Source of the DNA: Diadema setosum
Taxonomy: Eukaryota > Echinodermata > Echinoidea > Diadematoida > Diadematidae
Length of the DNA: 64,000 nt
Direction of reading: 5' to 3'
NCBI RefSeq assembly: GCF_964275005.1
Contig: NC_092701.1
Coordinates: 11,403,453 to 11,467,452 of the forward strand
In this document: positions 23,056-34,916 of the stretch, one piece after another
How positions within the stretch are numbered: the stretch's first letter is position 1
Layout of the letters: every line of letters begins with the position of its first letter
Position numbers and translations under genes: made by a program
The notes under the pieces: model-generated
Databases searched by the model: none
Told to the model about the DNA's origin: nothing
What the model saw: only the letters and a program-made list of their open reading frames with translations

Positions 23056-23325
23056 GTCCTCCATTAAACGGCACACTGTCCATCAGGTTTCATGAGCAAG
23101 TAGACATTCAGAACCAAACATCCCTTGACATCGAATGTCACGTGATTTCCAGGGACAAACCCTTTCCGGCTATCGAGTCTTACGTCATCTCGGCTGATGA
23201 CGTCATTTTGTCTTCATCTCCTCGCACTACCATATCACCTCGTCCTAGATGGTGTATCCAAGTGTCTTGTGTTGGAAGCAACGGGATTGGCGAAACAACA
23301 GCATCCACAATATACTGTCCAAAAG
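23056..23325 (+). CDS. Gene A domain D4, four-Cys Ig-like
   Basis: This exon is 270 nt, phase 1 at both ends, acceptor cacacttag and donor gtaata. The pattern is LDIECHVISRDKPFPAIESY, then TTISPRPRWCIQVSC, VGSNGIGETT and IYCPKG. It is the first domain found only in the long form. The matching exon in unit B is frameshifted. Confidence 0.87.
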
Positions 23326-23463
23326 GTAATATCAGGTGTAAGTCACCTATAACAAGTTAGCCTTATACTCTTTTAGATAGATAAAGCTAAACTAAGTTTG
23401 AAGCAAACATACTCGAAATAATCACTTTAACTGAGTAATTCTCTAACTTGACTGTTTTCATAG

Positions 23464-23733
23464 ATCCGCCTGTCGCCGATATAATATCTGTGGAATTGCT
23501 GGAGAAAAGACTACCCAGCACTACAGTCAACCTCTCCATCACTTGTCACGTGGACTCGCGAGACCAGCCGTTTCCTCGTCTGCACACTTTCATCATCCAA
23601 ACGGAGACTGGGACGGAGTCTAACACAAGCTCTCTGATCCTATCACCCCGCCCCGAATGGTGCATGAACGTCACTTGTATTGGTCAGAATGACTATGGGT
23701 CGACTTCTTCTATCGAGACCTACTGCCCAAGAG
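23464..23733 (+). CDS. Gene A domain D5, four-Cys Ig-like
   Basis: This exon is 270 nt, phase 1 at both ends, donor gtgagg. It opens DPPVADIISVELLEKR, then LSITCHVDSRDQPFPRLHTF, LILSPRPEWCMNVTC, IGQNDYGST and TYCPRG. Two residues differ from unit B. Confidence 0.88.
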
Positions 23734-24227
23734 GTGAGGGGATGCAAATTGTAGGATACTTGAACCAACGTCAGCATTTTTCGTTTGGCTTCTTAAGACT
23801 AGAATCAGAAGGAACATTCATGTTTAATATGTCAACCTTGAAACGTATAGGTTTTTTGTTCCCCCTGATGAACCATTCACCGTTGAAGTTTAGATGCAAT
23901 TAAGTGCTCAAGAGATAGATTACACATTCAAGCACATAACATCAACAACAACAACAACAAAAAAGGCGGAAATTGCTTCATGAAAACCGACAAACATCAT
24001 TTTATTCCTACTCCGAAAAATTCTTGCCGTAAAGGTAAGATACCATAGTTGACTTTATTCATTCTTTTCTTCCAAATCACTTTAATGTGTATATCTCTTG
24101 TCTTGAATGACTGCGACATTTTCAATGTTACGTGCTGACAGATCATATCTAGATGCGCTCCCTTTTTTTCTTTTGTTTTTGGCTCTCTCTCTTTCTCTCT
24201 CCCTCTCTTTGGAACACATGTTAATAG

Positions 24228-24503
24228 ATCCACCTCGCCCTGCAATAATCGACATTCAGCTGGAAGAGAAACTGGGCAAAAATAATCAACCAATATTGGT
24301 CATAAACTGTCACGTAAATGAAACGATTGTGCTTCATCCTCCACTGCATACTTTCGAAGTCAAGGTTGGAAAGAAGACTGTATCATTGTCAACCAGACCA
24401 TCGACCACTATATCGACAAGGCCTGAAAACTGTACCGTAGTAACTTGCACTGGAACCAACGATCTCGGTTCTACAAACACTACGGAAACATATTGCCCTA
24501 CAG
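24228..24503 (+). CDS. Gene A domain D6, four-Cys Ig-like
   Basis: This exon is 276 nt, phase 1 at both ends. A long CT-rich tract precedes the acceptor. It opens DPPRPAIIDIQLEEKLG, then VINCHVNETIVLHPPLHTF, TTISTRPENCTVVTC, TGTNDLGST and TYCPTG. The usual DQP motif of the other domains is replaced. Several N-glycosylation sequons (NET, NCT, NTT) are present. About four residues differ from unit B. Confidence 0.87.
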
Positions 24504-24670
24504 GTGAAGTAGATTTAAATCAAATCATACGCGTGCTTGTATCATAGATGTGGGCGAGTGTGTTTTCCTTAATTGTAATGTACATGTACGCATATATGTA
24601 TAATACTGACATGTTACTTTCATTCTCTTTGGCTTATCGCTATAAACGCGTGCTGTCATTACGAACAACT

Positions 24671-24762
24671 ACTAGGTGTTCAAAAAACATTTCAGACTTT
24701 TTATCCTTAGTTTTCAATCTATAAAGGATCAAAGGTGGGAAATGTTTTTTGTAACACCTAGT
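24671..24762. mobile_element. 92-bp inverted-repeat element, unit A only
   Basis: The left end ACTAGGTGTT and right end AACACCTAGT are exact inverted repeats, continuing as aaaaaacattt / aaatgtttttt. Unit B lacks the insert at the matching place. Size and ends suggest a Tc1/mariner-type MITE. Confidence 0.8.
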
Positions 24763-25623
24763 CTGATAAAAGATCTCAATTCAGTCTGTACGGTTTACAA
24801 CTACATCTTCCGGAAACTTTGTTACCTGTAGAGACGTCACGATTCCCCCTGAGTAAACAAGTGACAGTTTAAGGGAAAAGAGAGATAATTCATGAAAATG
24901 TAAATAACAAAGTGAACCATATTTAAGAGCAAAACCTTTGGGGGGCTTGTCCTTTATAGCTCAACAATTTGCGTATCAAACCCTTAAGAAACCAAATGCT
25001 TTAGATTGCAATCAGGGCACACAGAAAAAGGCTACATAGCAAAGGGGAACAAGAGAGAAAGGAAACTAAAAAAAAACTTTGAAAAGCATCACTTGTCCAG
25101 CGTCATGTGAGATACAGTAGTAGTTACCCAATAAATCATCGGAGGAGAATGTGAACTTAGATTTGACCCTGGAGGTCTACACATTTCAAAGCGAAACTTT
25201 ACAAGACTTTTTGAAAGTTAAAACTTGGCGGTGTCATAACTAAATCTCTCAGTTTACCAGAGAAGTAAGAGAATGAAGACAGAACAAGACGAAGATACAA
25301 TATCGAGGCTTACAGATAAACACCAGTGACATATTCTATCACAATATTCAAGTATAACATGTAAAAAACAAAAACATCTGCGTGAAAGACTCATAAAAGG
25401 AGCCTTATCCTATTCTACTTTGGGAAGAGAAAGTGTTCAACTTTATGATGTTGAGTTCCATAGTGATTGACGTATTCCATCACAACTGGAGGTTCGTGTC
25501 AATGTTCATGAAATCTTTTATCGTGTATACTTGCACTGAAGTTATTATGAACATTTGTGGCAGAAAGTCGTATCTTCCTTATTTCTACTACTGCCATTCA
25601 CCCATTACACTTGATCTTGATAG
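24763..25623 (+). other. Intron between D6 and D7
   Basis: No exon, repeat or RNA gene is recognisable. The segment aligns with unit B 54485-55258, where a short GA microsatellite (54765-54795) is extra and part of the 3' half is missing. Confidence 0.6.
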
Positions 25624-25893
25624 ATCCACCGGAAGAAGGTCTGATCTCAATCCAATTTCAAAACGACACGGATACCACCAATATTAACATCACCTGTTCT
25701 ATCGATTCGTCGGACCAACCCAAACATCCTATCAACATTTTTGGTATCGAGGTAAACGGTGAAAGCATGATCGTCTCTTCAAGAAATACGTCTGCCATTG
25801 TGACGTCACATCAGAACAGGTGTCTCAACATCAGATGCACCGGAAGCAATGTCCATGGGTCAACGACCTCTCTTAGTTTGCATTGTCCCAGAG
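25624..25893 (+). CDS. Gene A domain D7, four-Cys Ig-like, divergent
   Basis: This exon is 270 nt, phase 1 at both ends, donor gtacgt. It opens DPPEEGLISIQFQND, then INITCSIDSSDQPKHPINI, then NRCLNIRCTGSNVHGST and LHCPRG. By my count 18 of 90 residues differ from unit B, far more than in D5, D6 or D8, mostly between the first and second cysteines. Confidence 0.87.
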
Positions 25894-26574
25894 GTACGTG
25901 ATATCTGACTTTCTAAACACAGACGATGAGTGTGAGCCCTTCTTACGATTCATTCAAAAGATGGCCGTGGAAAGCTTACCTGTTACTAAACTAGCTCATG
26001 ACCGATTTCCATTAAACCCTGTCAGCCATTATCATCGTTACGCAAGAATTTATAGATGAATTTTATAGAATAGAGACACACAATTTAATGTTATAATCCC
26101 CTAATCCAATTAGTCGTATAAAGAGCTGCGCTTTCATTCTTTTGACGATGCTCTACTTTCATTTATTTCATTTATTTATTTCAACTCGGCACATGATTCA
26201 GCCAGACGGCTGTTCTTCCTCATGTCCGTGTCCGTGTCCGTACTTCGATACTTTCAAAGATGTACGGCCGCTCATCGCGTCTATACATATTGAACTATGG
26301 TGAATGGCGGTCATCCTCCGGTGTAAAAGAACATGGAAAATAACTGCTATTTGTCACTTTCATTACTATTACTGCACAGTGAGTACTTCGAACACAATGA
26401 AGATTGCATATTTCATTCTTTTCATATTCACAACTTTAAAATCTTTGTTGTTGTTTACATCACCATCCAGTGTAAGTAGGTATACTGCTTTCATGAAGAC
26501 AGGCATAAACTCTCTCAGACTTCACTGCACTCATACTCGCTTGTTTCTCTAATGTCTCCTGAATACCTTAACAG
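25894..26574 (+). other. Intron between D7 and D8
   Basis: It holds a LINE-like tail in reverse orientation at about 26156-26230: on the minus strand it reads gaacagccgtctggctgaat and runs into AAATAAATG-like units. Unit B lacks it and instead has an inverted-repeat element at 55933-56251. Confidence 0.5.
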
Positions 26575-26838
26575 ATGATGTGATTGAGATCAAGTTGTCC
26601 GAGTATACGTCCGATGACAATGTGACAGTTGTCGTAATTTTGTGTCACGTGACCGAAGATTACCAACCCCACCCTGATTTCCACCAGTACGTGATTACAG
26701 CAGACAACCTGACGCTCTCGAGGGGCAGATCTCCGTGGGTCTATCTCAGCCCCAAACCTGTGAAATGTGTCTCTGTCACTTGTAGCGCCCTCAACGACTT
26801 CGGTTTCATCACTGCATCGGAAATTTATTGTCCAACTG
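26575..26838 (+). CDS. Gene A domain D8, four-Cys Ig-like
   Basis: This exon is 264 nt, phase 1 at both ends, donor gtaggc. It opens DDVIEIKLSEYTSDDN, then VVILCHVTEDYQPHPDFHQY, VYLSPKPVKCVSVTC, SALNDFGFIT and IYCPTG. It is the last extracellular domain of the long form. Five residues differ from unit B. Confidence 0.87.
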
Positions 26839-27684
26839 GTAGGCGTTTGGTAAACAACAATATCATCCACAAATTTCGTGGATATAACATCTGTTTACTC
26901 TTGAATAAGACGAAGAATGATATTGAGTTTGTCTATTACTTTCGACCATTTCCCACTTTCGTTTTACCACTTACACAGGGTAAGCTCTATTTCATAACAA
27001 AGAGAATAGGCCTGCATATGTTTCTTTCTCAGAAGCTAAAAATCCTTATATAATATTATGTCAGCAGCATATTTAATATATTTGTGTACGACGCAAAATA
27101 TAGTAGTGCCAATGTTTGAGTACACCTAAACTTTGCATGGGATTTGTTTTGTTAGATCGGATGAAGACAGAGGTTGAGAGAACTGAAAAATGCATCATAT
27201 CAAATCACATAACAAAAGAGTGAAAAAGACAACGTTTCGTATTCTATTTGAGTAGAATTTTAATGTCCAGTTACGTATGGTAGTCGATTATAGATAAGCA
27301 CAACGAAGATAACATGTGTAGACATGATATCTGTTACATAACTTCTAAAATAAATGTTTAAGATAGTGCTAATACTTGGTGAAATGAACTACCATGTTTG
27401 TGCAATTTGAGATAGGACTAGGAATTTAAACGTAGTTTTACGCTGACATTTACTGCAATGTCAGATCATATGGTAGCGACCACTTATTAGAGAGACGGTG
27501 ACAATGTAATACGTTTCAAGACGGGACGTTTTGATTTCGGTGTTGTGCGATCGTACACACCAAGTTTATTGTCATCTTGGTAGGTTACCAGTGGTTACAA
27601 ACGAGAACTGCAATCTGATGAAATTACGTAATCATTCATAAAACGCCATAACGTGCCTTTCCATCTGTCTGTCTGTTTTTCCAG
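26839..27684 (+). other. Intron before TM2
   Basis: Nothing recognisable. The sequence aligns along its length with unit B 56714-57543. Confidence 0.6.
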
Positions 27685-27819
27685 ACTTCGTACATGTAAC
27701 TGGAATCCTGCAAACAATGTCGACAACGTACGCCCTCCTCATCGTCCTATTCGTTCTCGCTGTTGTGGTGTGCGTCATCACCGTCATGCAGAGGAAGAAA
27801 GACACGCCCGAAGTATCAG
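27685..27819 (+). CDS. Gene A TM2: second transmembrane exon
   Basis: Entered in phase 1 after tctgtttttccag, it reads FVHVTGILQTM, then the membrane segment STTYALLIVLFVLAVVVCVI, then TVMQRKKDTPEVS. It leaves in phase 1 at a weak-looking donor gtttgt that is kept in unit B. There is no charged residue inside the membrane segment. It is a paralogue of TM1. Six of about 45 residues differ from unit B. Confidence 0.87.
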
Positions 27820-28599
27820 GTTTGTCTGGAATCTGTGACAGAAAATGAGATTCATGCGAATATACAGTTTTATCCCGGCTTTGTCTTTATAGGACATTTC
27901 ATTTGGAAACAATTCAGAAACAGGCAACAATGTTTGTGAACTTAGTCTGAGCTATATTTGAGAAATCATAGGGCATGTAAGCAAACGATCGCCGAATGGC
28001 AATTCTTTGACGAAAGGTACAACCTAAAAGGCTGGACAGAATACATCGAAAATGTTTAAGAGGGAAAGCCTTAAAACTTCAGGACACATTTTGCTATTGC
28101 GAATGGAATAGGTAGCAATCGTTGGAAGAGAGAAAAGCGTTGAGCTCCTACTATTAGGATACGCAGATAGTACCCAACTCAAAGATATCTACTCATTGCC
28201 TTCTCATTTAATCCCCAAACATACTTAATTTCAATAGAAAACAATAAAATTAAGAAAGAAGAAAAGACGGTATGAACACTTCAGTATTGGTAACTCATTC
28301 CATATGAGATACAGAAATCCAAAATTAGCTGTCTAGATCAATAGGCCAATCTTTGTTTACTTAGAACCCGGAGACTTCAATTTTATACTGATCTTGTTTT
28401 TACTTTAACTTTCATTCCCAGTCATTTTTCCAGTTTTGCTCAGAAATATATGTCATTCTTTCTTTGTCATAGAGGCATGTATCTTTGTATCCCTAGACTT
28501 ATGTAATGCATGTATAGTAGAAGAACATTATCAGCAACACGCTGCTGTTTGTAGGTATAAATCATTAAACATTCATCACATGTTTTCCTTGTCTTTCAG
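27820..28599 (+). other. Last intron
   Basis: No features seen. It aligns with unit B 57679-58431, with a very close stretch at about 28310-28480. Confidence 0.6.
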
Positions 28600-28631
28600 A
28601 ACGACTTTATGAGGACAAAATCTTGAACTGA
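28600..28631 (+). CDS. Gene A last coding exon, short tail
   Basis: After gtctttcag it reads in phase 1 ERLYEDKILN and TGA (28629-28631). It is too short for an open-frame search but is kept in unit B as DQLYADKILN. The whole cytoplasmic tail is about 24 residues. The tyrosine is not in an ITIM or ITAM context. Confidence 0.8.
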
Positions 28632-29812
28632 GGACGCTGGACACATGGAAAAGATGACAAAAGTGTAATGCACTTTGTAATCTTAGACATTGTAGGAAAA
28701 AGTACGACCTAGTCCATATTCTAACTAGGTGCTTCAATACATTTTATAGTACATACATCATAATCCAGAGCAAGCTCCTCTCTCACCCGTCCCAATACCT
28801 ACCTCGTCTCCCGTAGATATAAAGTGACTTGAAAAAAAAAGAACAAGTCGAAATCTCCTTAAAAGGAACTTACCACTGAGACGCTATCTATCTGTTTTAG
28901 GTGTAATCTCACCAATGATTTCACACAGTATTATGAGGGACCTACCTAACATAACGAGGTAAAAAATCAGAGTGTGTTATAGCTTGTACAAGTTTAGATA
29001 TGTAGTTAATAACTCCTTTTCGACACTTTTGAAAAAGGTATACTTTGTACCCCAATAATCATCCCGTTCTTAATGGCATCAAAGGCAAGCATCTTTTTAT
29101 AGTTGCGTTCAGAATATATCTGTTTATAGAGTGATCTCACCAGTATTTTCATGTGAATTACGAGGGACCAACCAACCATGGCAAAATCTGAAATCAAAAT
29201 GTTATATATATCGTAGTTTGTACAAGTTTAAAGACGTTGTTAATAACCTCTTTTCACCACTTTTGAATAAGGTACTTTATACCCCAATAATCGTCCCGTT
29301 CTTATTTGCATCTAAAGTCATCTTACAGTTCCGTCAAGAATACGTCTCCTGCAAAAGGTACATTTCCAGTTTGACCGTGATGTGAATACAGTATAATGGT
29401 ATGACCTTCTACTCGGCTGTCATTTCTTGTTACAATAAAACCACTAGTGTTCCAGGGCCACACCATAATTCACAGCCCCTTTCTTTAACTTAACCGTATT
29501 TATTTCAGCTGTACTTTTTCTCTGTAAAGTATCAAATGTCTGGTTTATTATGTTCTTGTAAACTAGGCGTCTACATAAGTGTGATTCAAGCGTCTGTACA
29601 ATTTCCATACAAAGAAGTTCTTTCCATAATATTTTGCTTCACTTTGGACATAATCCTCGACTATGGAAATATTAATCATTGTCTAATGTATTTCATCGCA
29701 TGTATTGGAGCAAACAAAGGTGAAATTAATAAACTAATTCCTATGATTGTGTGATGTAAAATTTATAATAAAACTATCAAAATTATTTGTTGTTTTTTAT
29801 TCGTATTAGTCA

Positions 29813-29813
<1 letters not shown>

Positions 29814-29851
<38 letters not shown>

Positions 29852-29885
29852 AAGAAGAAGAAGAAGAAGAAGACGAAGAAGAAGA
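29814..29885. repeat. (GTA)n-(GAA)n microsatellite
   Basis: A run of gta units passes directly into gaa units. Unit B has a shorter gta run at about 59641-59660 without the gaa part. Confidence 0.9.
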
Positions 29886-32215
29886 AGGAGAACAAACGGT
29901 ACTTAGAGTGGTAGTTTTAAGAAGACAACATTTTAGTCATAATGTTATGAAAGCGATTTCTTCGTCCGAACTACACTCACGTATCATGCATGTCACATGG
30001 AGTTTTCGTATATTTGGTTTCCGCCTGGTTTCATCCATTTCGTTTTGTTGTAATAATGTTTAGGGCCCTGTTTTGTGGAGAGTTATAGTTAATTATATAG
30101 TTAATTCCTATGGTAAGTCTAAGGTATATGGTCTATGGTAAATTCATAATCGATTATATCTTTTGATAAAACGAGGTCCAGAAGATGTTTGTAGCTATTG
30201 TACACTGGTATCATACAGCTATAATTTTTCCACCGCGCAGGGCACGGGAGTCATCTAGGTCTTACCAGGCCAAGGAGGAATGTGAAATAATTAAGTCAAT
30301 CTGCAGAGTTCTGTGTGCAAATGATAAACTGAATCGTGCAGGACGTGTTTGTGTGAGCATCAAAAATCCACTACACAATCGCACACTGCTGTGAAGTTAT
30401 ATTCGTCCTCATTTTGTTTTTGAGGGTCTTGATTTTACTAGCACAGGGAATGTTACAACACCAACTAAAATGATTTTGTCATGTGATAATACATAAATAA
30501 AATGATTACAGGTAATACTCTGAGTTCGGCTTGTGGTGTTCAGTGTAGCGTGATAATTGTAATGTTTAATCTAACAATCGATTTCATGATTAGCTTTGTT
30601 AGCACTTTTTTTTCGATTAATATCATGAAATAATCCTGACGTGTAGTGTTAAGTTGTAACATCATGACATTGTAGATGTGTGATTATCAATTAAAAAAAA
30701 AATCCTGCCTAATGGTTATGTAATCATTCAAATTCATGCCTGCACCTATCAGTTATGTGAATTCATTCATGACTAAATGAAAGCACGATTCAATTAGAGA
30801 GAAGTGTTAAGTATGGCGTCCACTATATACATCGTGGCAGCTTATCTCCACACGAAAAAGAAAGAAACAGAACAAAGCAAAAACCTTCACGATTACAGAG
30901 TTAAACCAGTGAGCTGAAAATGAGAAAAGATTCAAGTCATGAACTCTTTGTGAGTAGTGACCTCGTCGTGGTGAAATATAATCAGCAGAGAATATCGTAC
31001 GAGTATGCAAAGTTACATTATCCCTTCCTTCAAATAACTGTGTTACAAAGTACTTGTCTGTGCGGTGAGTTAGGTAAACATATGTAATGGAACGGTAGTG
31101 TGTATCTGTTCGTGTGTTTATGAATGTGTGGATTTGTAATTAAAGTGAGGGATTTTCGTCACCATGATAATGCTCTGTATTTCCTTACTAATCTATATAT
31201 AAATTATGACTGGGCAGAATTTGGAAAAGATAGTTCATGAGTTTTAAAGCGTATCTCCATGGTCGAACATTGAATGTTCCATGAATGTTGGTTGTTGCAT
31301 GAAACGGGAATTGCTTTTCTGGGTTTCTGATTATCAAAATACATAAATGAACGTTGTGGAATTTATGTTGTAGAAGTTGTATAGGTATGTGTGATGGTGC
31401 GTGCGTGGACGTGTGTTTGTGTGTGTGGGCGTGTGTGCGTGTGTGTGTGTATGTGTGTGTGTGCGTGGATGTGGCTGCTATCCTACCCTTTCCGATGTCT
31501 TTTATTGTGTGCCTCCTTTCATATGCTACGCACTTTAAAAAAAAAATGTACTAAAAACTGCGACTTAAAATGAAAGAAGGACCGATACAATATTGAAATT
31601 TTCAAGAGAGTGACGTTCTCATTGTAAGAAGAAACGAATATACCGCATCATTTACCCCGCAAAGAATTTGTCTGTTGATCATAAATGACTGACATTGTAT
31701 GACAGATTTTTCACTATGAAACGTCATGCGCAGTAGAGAGCAGATTGAATGCATTCTGTCAAATGCGGAAGTATAAGCCACGGCTGGTTTAATATTAATG
31801 AACGGGTTGAGTGAAATGTATGTTGAAACTAACGGAGAGGAAGGGGAGTCATTCACGTGGTGTCAAATTATGATTCTTTGGTCATCTTCCAACATGTCTG
31901 CTGACAAAGTCAATACGAACCGTTTCCTGTGTTTTATTAGGTAATGCGAAACAACAACAATCCACTGCGTGATATTACGATATTACGGAAATCTATGGCT
32001 GTATGTGCTCTATGATATCCGATCATGACTTGATGTTCCATTCCAACAAAGAAGTTCGATTGATTTATTCATTTTTATGTACGCGATAAATGTACAACCA
32101 CTATTCGGTGAAAGATTAAGTAAATTGCACGATTTTTCATGTCAATTTCAAACAATATAACAATTATTGCATTGAATTTTCTGTAGCTGCTGTTCCCGTC
32201 TTAGTTAGACAGAAA

Positions 32216-33090
32216 CCGAAAATTGAAGTCTCAGTCATTGCATGGTTAAATGTGACAAAAAGCACACATACTTGACTTTAACTTGTCTGTTTTTAAGCTA
32301 AATGAAAAAGACACACATTCACGGTCCCAAACTCACAAAATTCAGAACTTCTTTGAAATTGAATCCAGTTAGGAAACTTGGTTGCTTATTCACGAACTTG
32401 AATGACCGACGAGATTCCGTCGCCAGCTTGAGATGAATTTGAATGCTCAGTGCTGAAATGTATGTTCCTCTCTTAAATTCTAATGCTCCGATAGTGAATT
32501 TGAATGCTCCGATGGTGAATTTGAATGCTTCGATGGTGAATCCAAATGACCAGATTTTGAAATTTATTTTTAATTCAGTTCTGCGAGCATGGAATGCGTG
32601 AAATAAGCCAGTTCGGGGTTCCAGTTTGAGCATGAGCAGAAAAAGGTCATTTCTACCGAGAGACAGGTTGGTTTTTAATTTGACTGAGATAAGCATTTGT
32701 AATGTTATGATTATTCATGTAATCCATATAAATGGTGCCTGCCAGTACATCCACCTGACAGCAAACCTGGTATTTGGCAATGTTAACAGAAACAAGTTTG
32801 TTAATGTATTCAAAACAGCACAATGAAATGGATGCTTCCCAAAGTGTTGAATGACAACCATTCTGGTCACTTCATCTACACAGGTTCATTCTTTGTTAGA
32901 ATACACGTTCCATAAATTGCTATGTTGGGCAAGCTGCTGCATTATTCGCTTTGATTTGAGTGAAGTGCCTAACCAACTGAGAAAAATGAAAGGTCATTTG
33001 TACCCATGTGCACATGAGCTTTCTACGAACTGGCTTATTGAATGCTCGGAATAAGAACTTGAATGACAAAATTATGAGATTGACTGGGAA
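32216..33090. mobile_element. Nonautonomous element remnant, unit A only
   Basis: The segment 32320-32620 and the end gaatgctcggaataagaact at about 33036-33055 match the right part of the element at 43314-44422. Between them, 32630-33040 is a copy of the dispersed repeat at 3060-3540, so one element sits within the other or both are parts of a larger one. Unit B has no insertion at the matching place (near 62010-62130). Confidence 0.6.
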
Positions 33091-34852
33091 AACCTATACT
33101 AGCAGAGTCATAAAAAACATTTTGCTCAAGAATTAAACATATGAGAGAAAATCCTAGACAACATACTGACATAGTAATGAAGTAAATTTCCCGTTTTGTT
33201 TAGGATTTATGTACAAATTAATGATGAACTTCTGATGGCCAATAAAAAAAGAATTAACAAAACATCTCAGACATTTCGGTGGTGTGCTGATAGGAGTTAC
33301 TTTATACCAATTTAAGCTTTATGTATAAAAGCGGTGTATTTTACATTCTTATAGAGAAATAATTGATCTTATAAAAAACAGCAGGAATATGTGTCCTTTT
33401 GATATTAAGTTTGTATCATATAGTTGATATTCAGATTTGAAGTTTTTCCTTACAAAACAAAATAGATTTATCATTGACACAAATCTGCAGTAGTCTATGA
33501 AATTAATGTTATGGTGATGTGTGGGAATTTGCCCATCTAAACATACGAAGAACTGGAGATATAAGGAAGAAATAAATCATAATGTCGATAATGTGTTTCT
33601 CCACTAACTTTTTGAGGCAATGTTGCAAAGTATCACAGAGTACTTCGTCAGGTTTATTGATACTTTATGGACTTTCTCACATGGCTACACTAAATGAGGG
33701 TCTAAAATTGATCAGCTCTCATCAGAAGTATCCCCATGCCAATATACTTAAACGCAACACGTTAGTATATTTTGCTTTGTCTGTTTGTTTATTTGTTTGT
33801 TTATTTTTTCATTTCCTATACTATGTATAAAATGCTGTATTTTTTAATTGTATGGTTTTTAAACTACACACACTCACATAACAGCCATTGGCTGAAGCGA
33901 GTGACCCGTGGTGAAATAAAAATAAACTCAAACTCACACTAAACTCAACAACCTGAATCTCTAATGGTCATCTATCATCATGTTGACAATGTAACAAGAA
34001 ATCATACACGTCGTGTTGAATTTTGAAACCAGGATGTATTGATGACACAATGTTGACATCAGGTTATTCGTTGTTACGAGCACACAGGAAACGGGGTTCA
34101 TGTATCAAACTGATATTCATTACAATACCGATTTACATCACTATCAATGTGTCATGGCGCAACTAAATAAAGTAGTTCCACACACAATTATTCACATAGA
34201 AAGCAAGAACAATTACATATATACTGAAAAGGACGATAACAGCTCACACATATTTACATTTGATATGTTACCTCGTGTGTAATGTTCGTTGGGCAAATGT
34301 TTTGAGCTGTCATACAAGTACTAAACAATAAATGCAGACGCGGATCAATCTTACACAGGAATAGTGTGCGATGGTCGAATGGTCTACAAGCACGCAAGAA
34401 TAAAAGACCGCCAGTGAAAGCGGACATCAGGCGGTCGAGCTTGCCAACATTTTAACGCCACATTGCAACGTAAAGTGTTCGTTCTCATTAAATTTGTATC
34501 CATCGATTCGGCATTTTTCAGGTTGAAGGTAAACTTGGGTTAGATTCGGTCTGTCTTTGATAGAATGTATCGGTGATAAGTTTTGGAAATTCCACGAAGA
34601 GAAAATTTGCAGCCATTCCGAAGTCTTTTACACAGTGAGTGGCCGGGCTTACACACATAAGTTATAAAATCTCTTTTTAAGCACTAATACAACCTCCTGT
34701 ATTTTTTTCTAATGTGGAGCTGCAAAGTAGCAATAGCAATGTCAATCATTTTCGATCTTTCAGTTTGAGCCGTTATCAAAGTTGCTGAATTCTTATATTT
34801 TCCCCTTTTCTACCTTCTATCTTTCACAAGCAGGATTCATCGACGTTTGAGA

Positions 34853-34916
34853 ATGATGGCTGATAGACGAAGATTATTTCTACTTGGACTATTATCCATC
34901 GCCATCCCCTTTATTG
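34853..34916 (+). CDS. Gene B signal-peptide exon
   Basis: The length and phase match gene A. It starts with two methionines, then ADRRRLFLLGLLSIAIPF. The acceptor-like tract before it and the gtaag donor are conserved. Confidence 0.82.

Larger units (their letters stand above)
1294..28631 (+). other. Gene A: SRCR/Ig-like type I receptor (gene model)
   Basis: Predicted exons are 1294-1376 (coding from 1313), 1811-1960, 8021-8356, 10312-10503, 11680-12009, 12542-12817 and 18050-18349. The gene then ends either at 19036-19169, or through 23056-23325, 23464-23733, 24228-24503, 25624-25893, 26575-26838, 27685-27819 and 28600-28631. Coding lengths sum to 1782 nt (593 residues) for the short form and 3165 nt (1054 residues) for the long form; both are multiples of three. 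A signal peptide, cysteine-rich extracellular modules, one membrane segment and a short tail indicate a cell-surface receptor. SRCR plus Ig architecture suggests binding of microbial or self ligands, which is inference. Each single exon is listed separately. Confidence 0.8.
1..33550 (+). repeat. Tandem gene-bearing unit A
   Basis: The first bases of the window match the sequence starting at 33551, and similarity then runs in the same order through promoter region, all exons, introns and 3' flank. The unit holds one complete receptor gene. It is about 4.3 kb longer than unit B, mainly because of a 2.9 kb element and a LINE fragment in the intron after D2. Whether another unit lies to the left cannot be seen. 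Confidence 0.9.
28632..33550 (+). other. 3' flank of gene A
   Basis: AATAAA signals occur at 29434 and 29767; either could end the long transcript. Two related blocks (28890-29050 and 29130-29290, both with an accccaataatc motif) look like an old local duplication. A GTA/GAA microsatellite lies at 29814-29885, a GT-rich stretch at 31396-31470, and a mobile-element remnant at about 32216-33090. No gene is supported. Confidence 0.55.
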
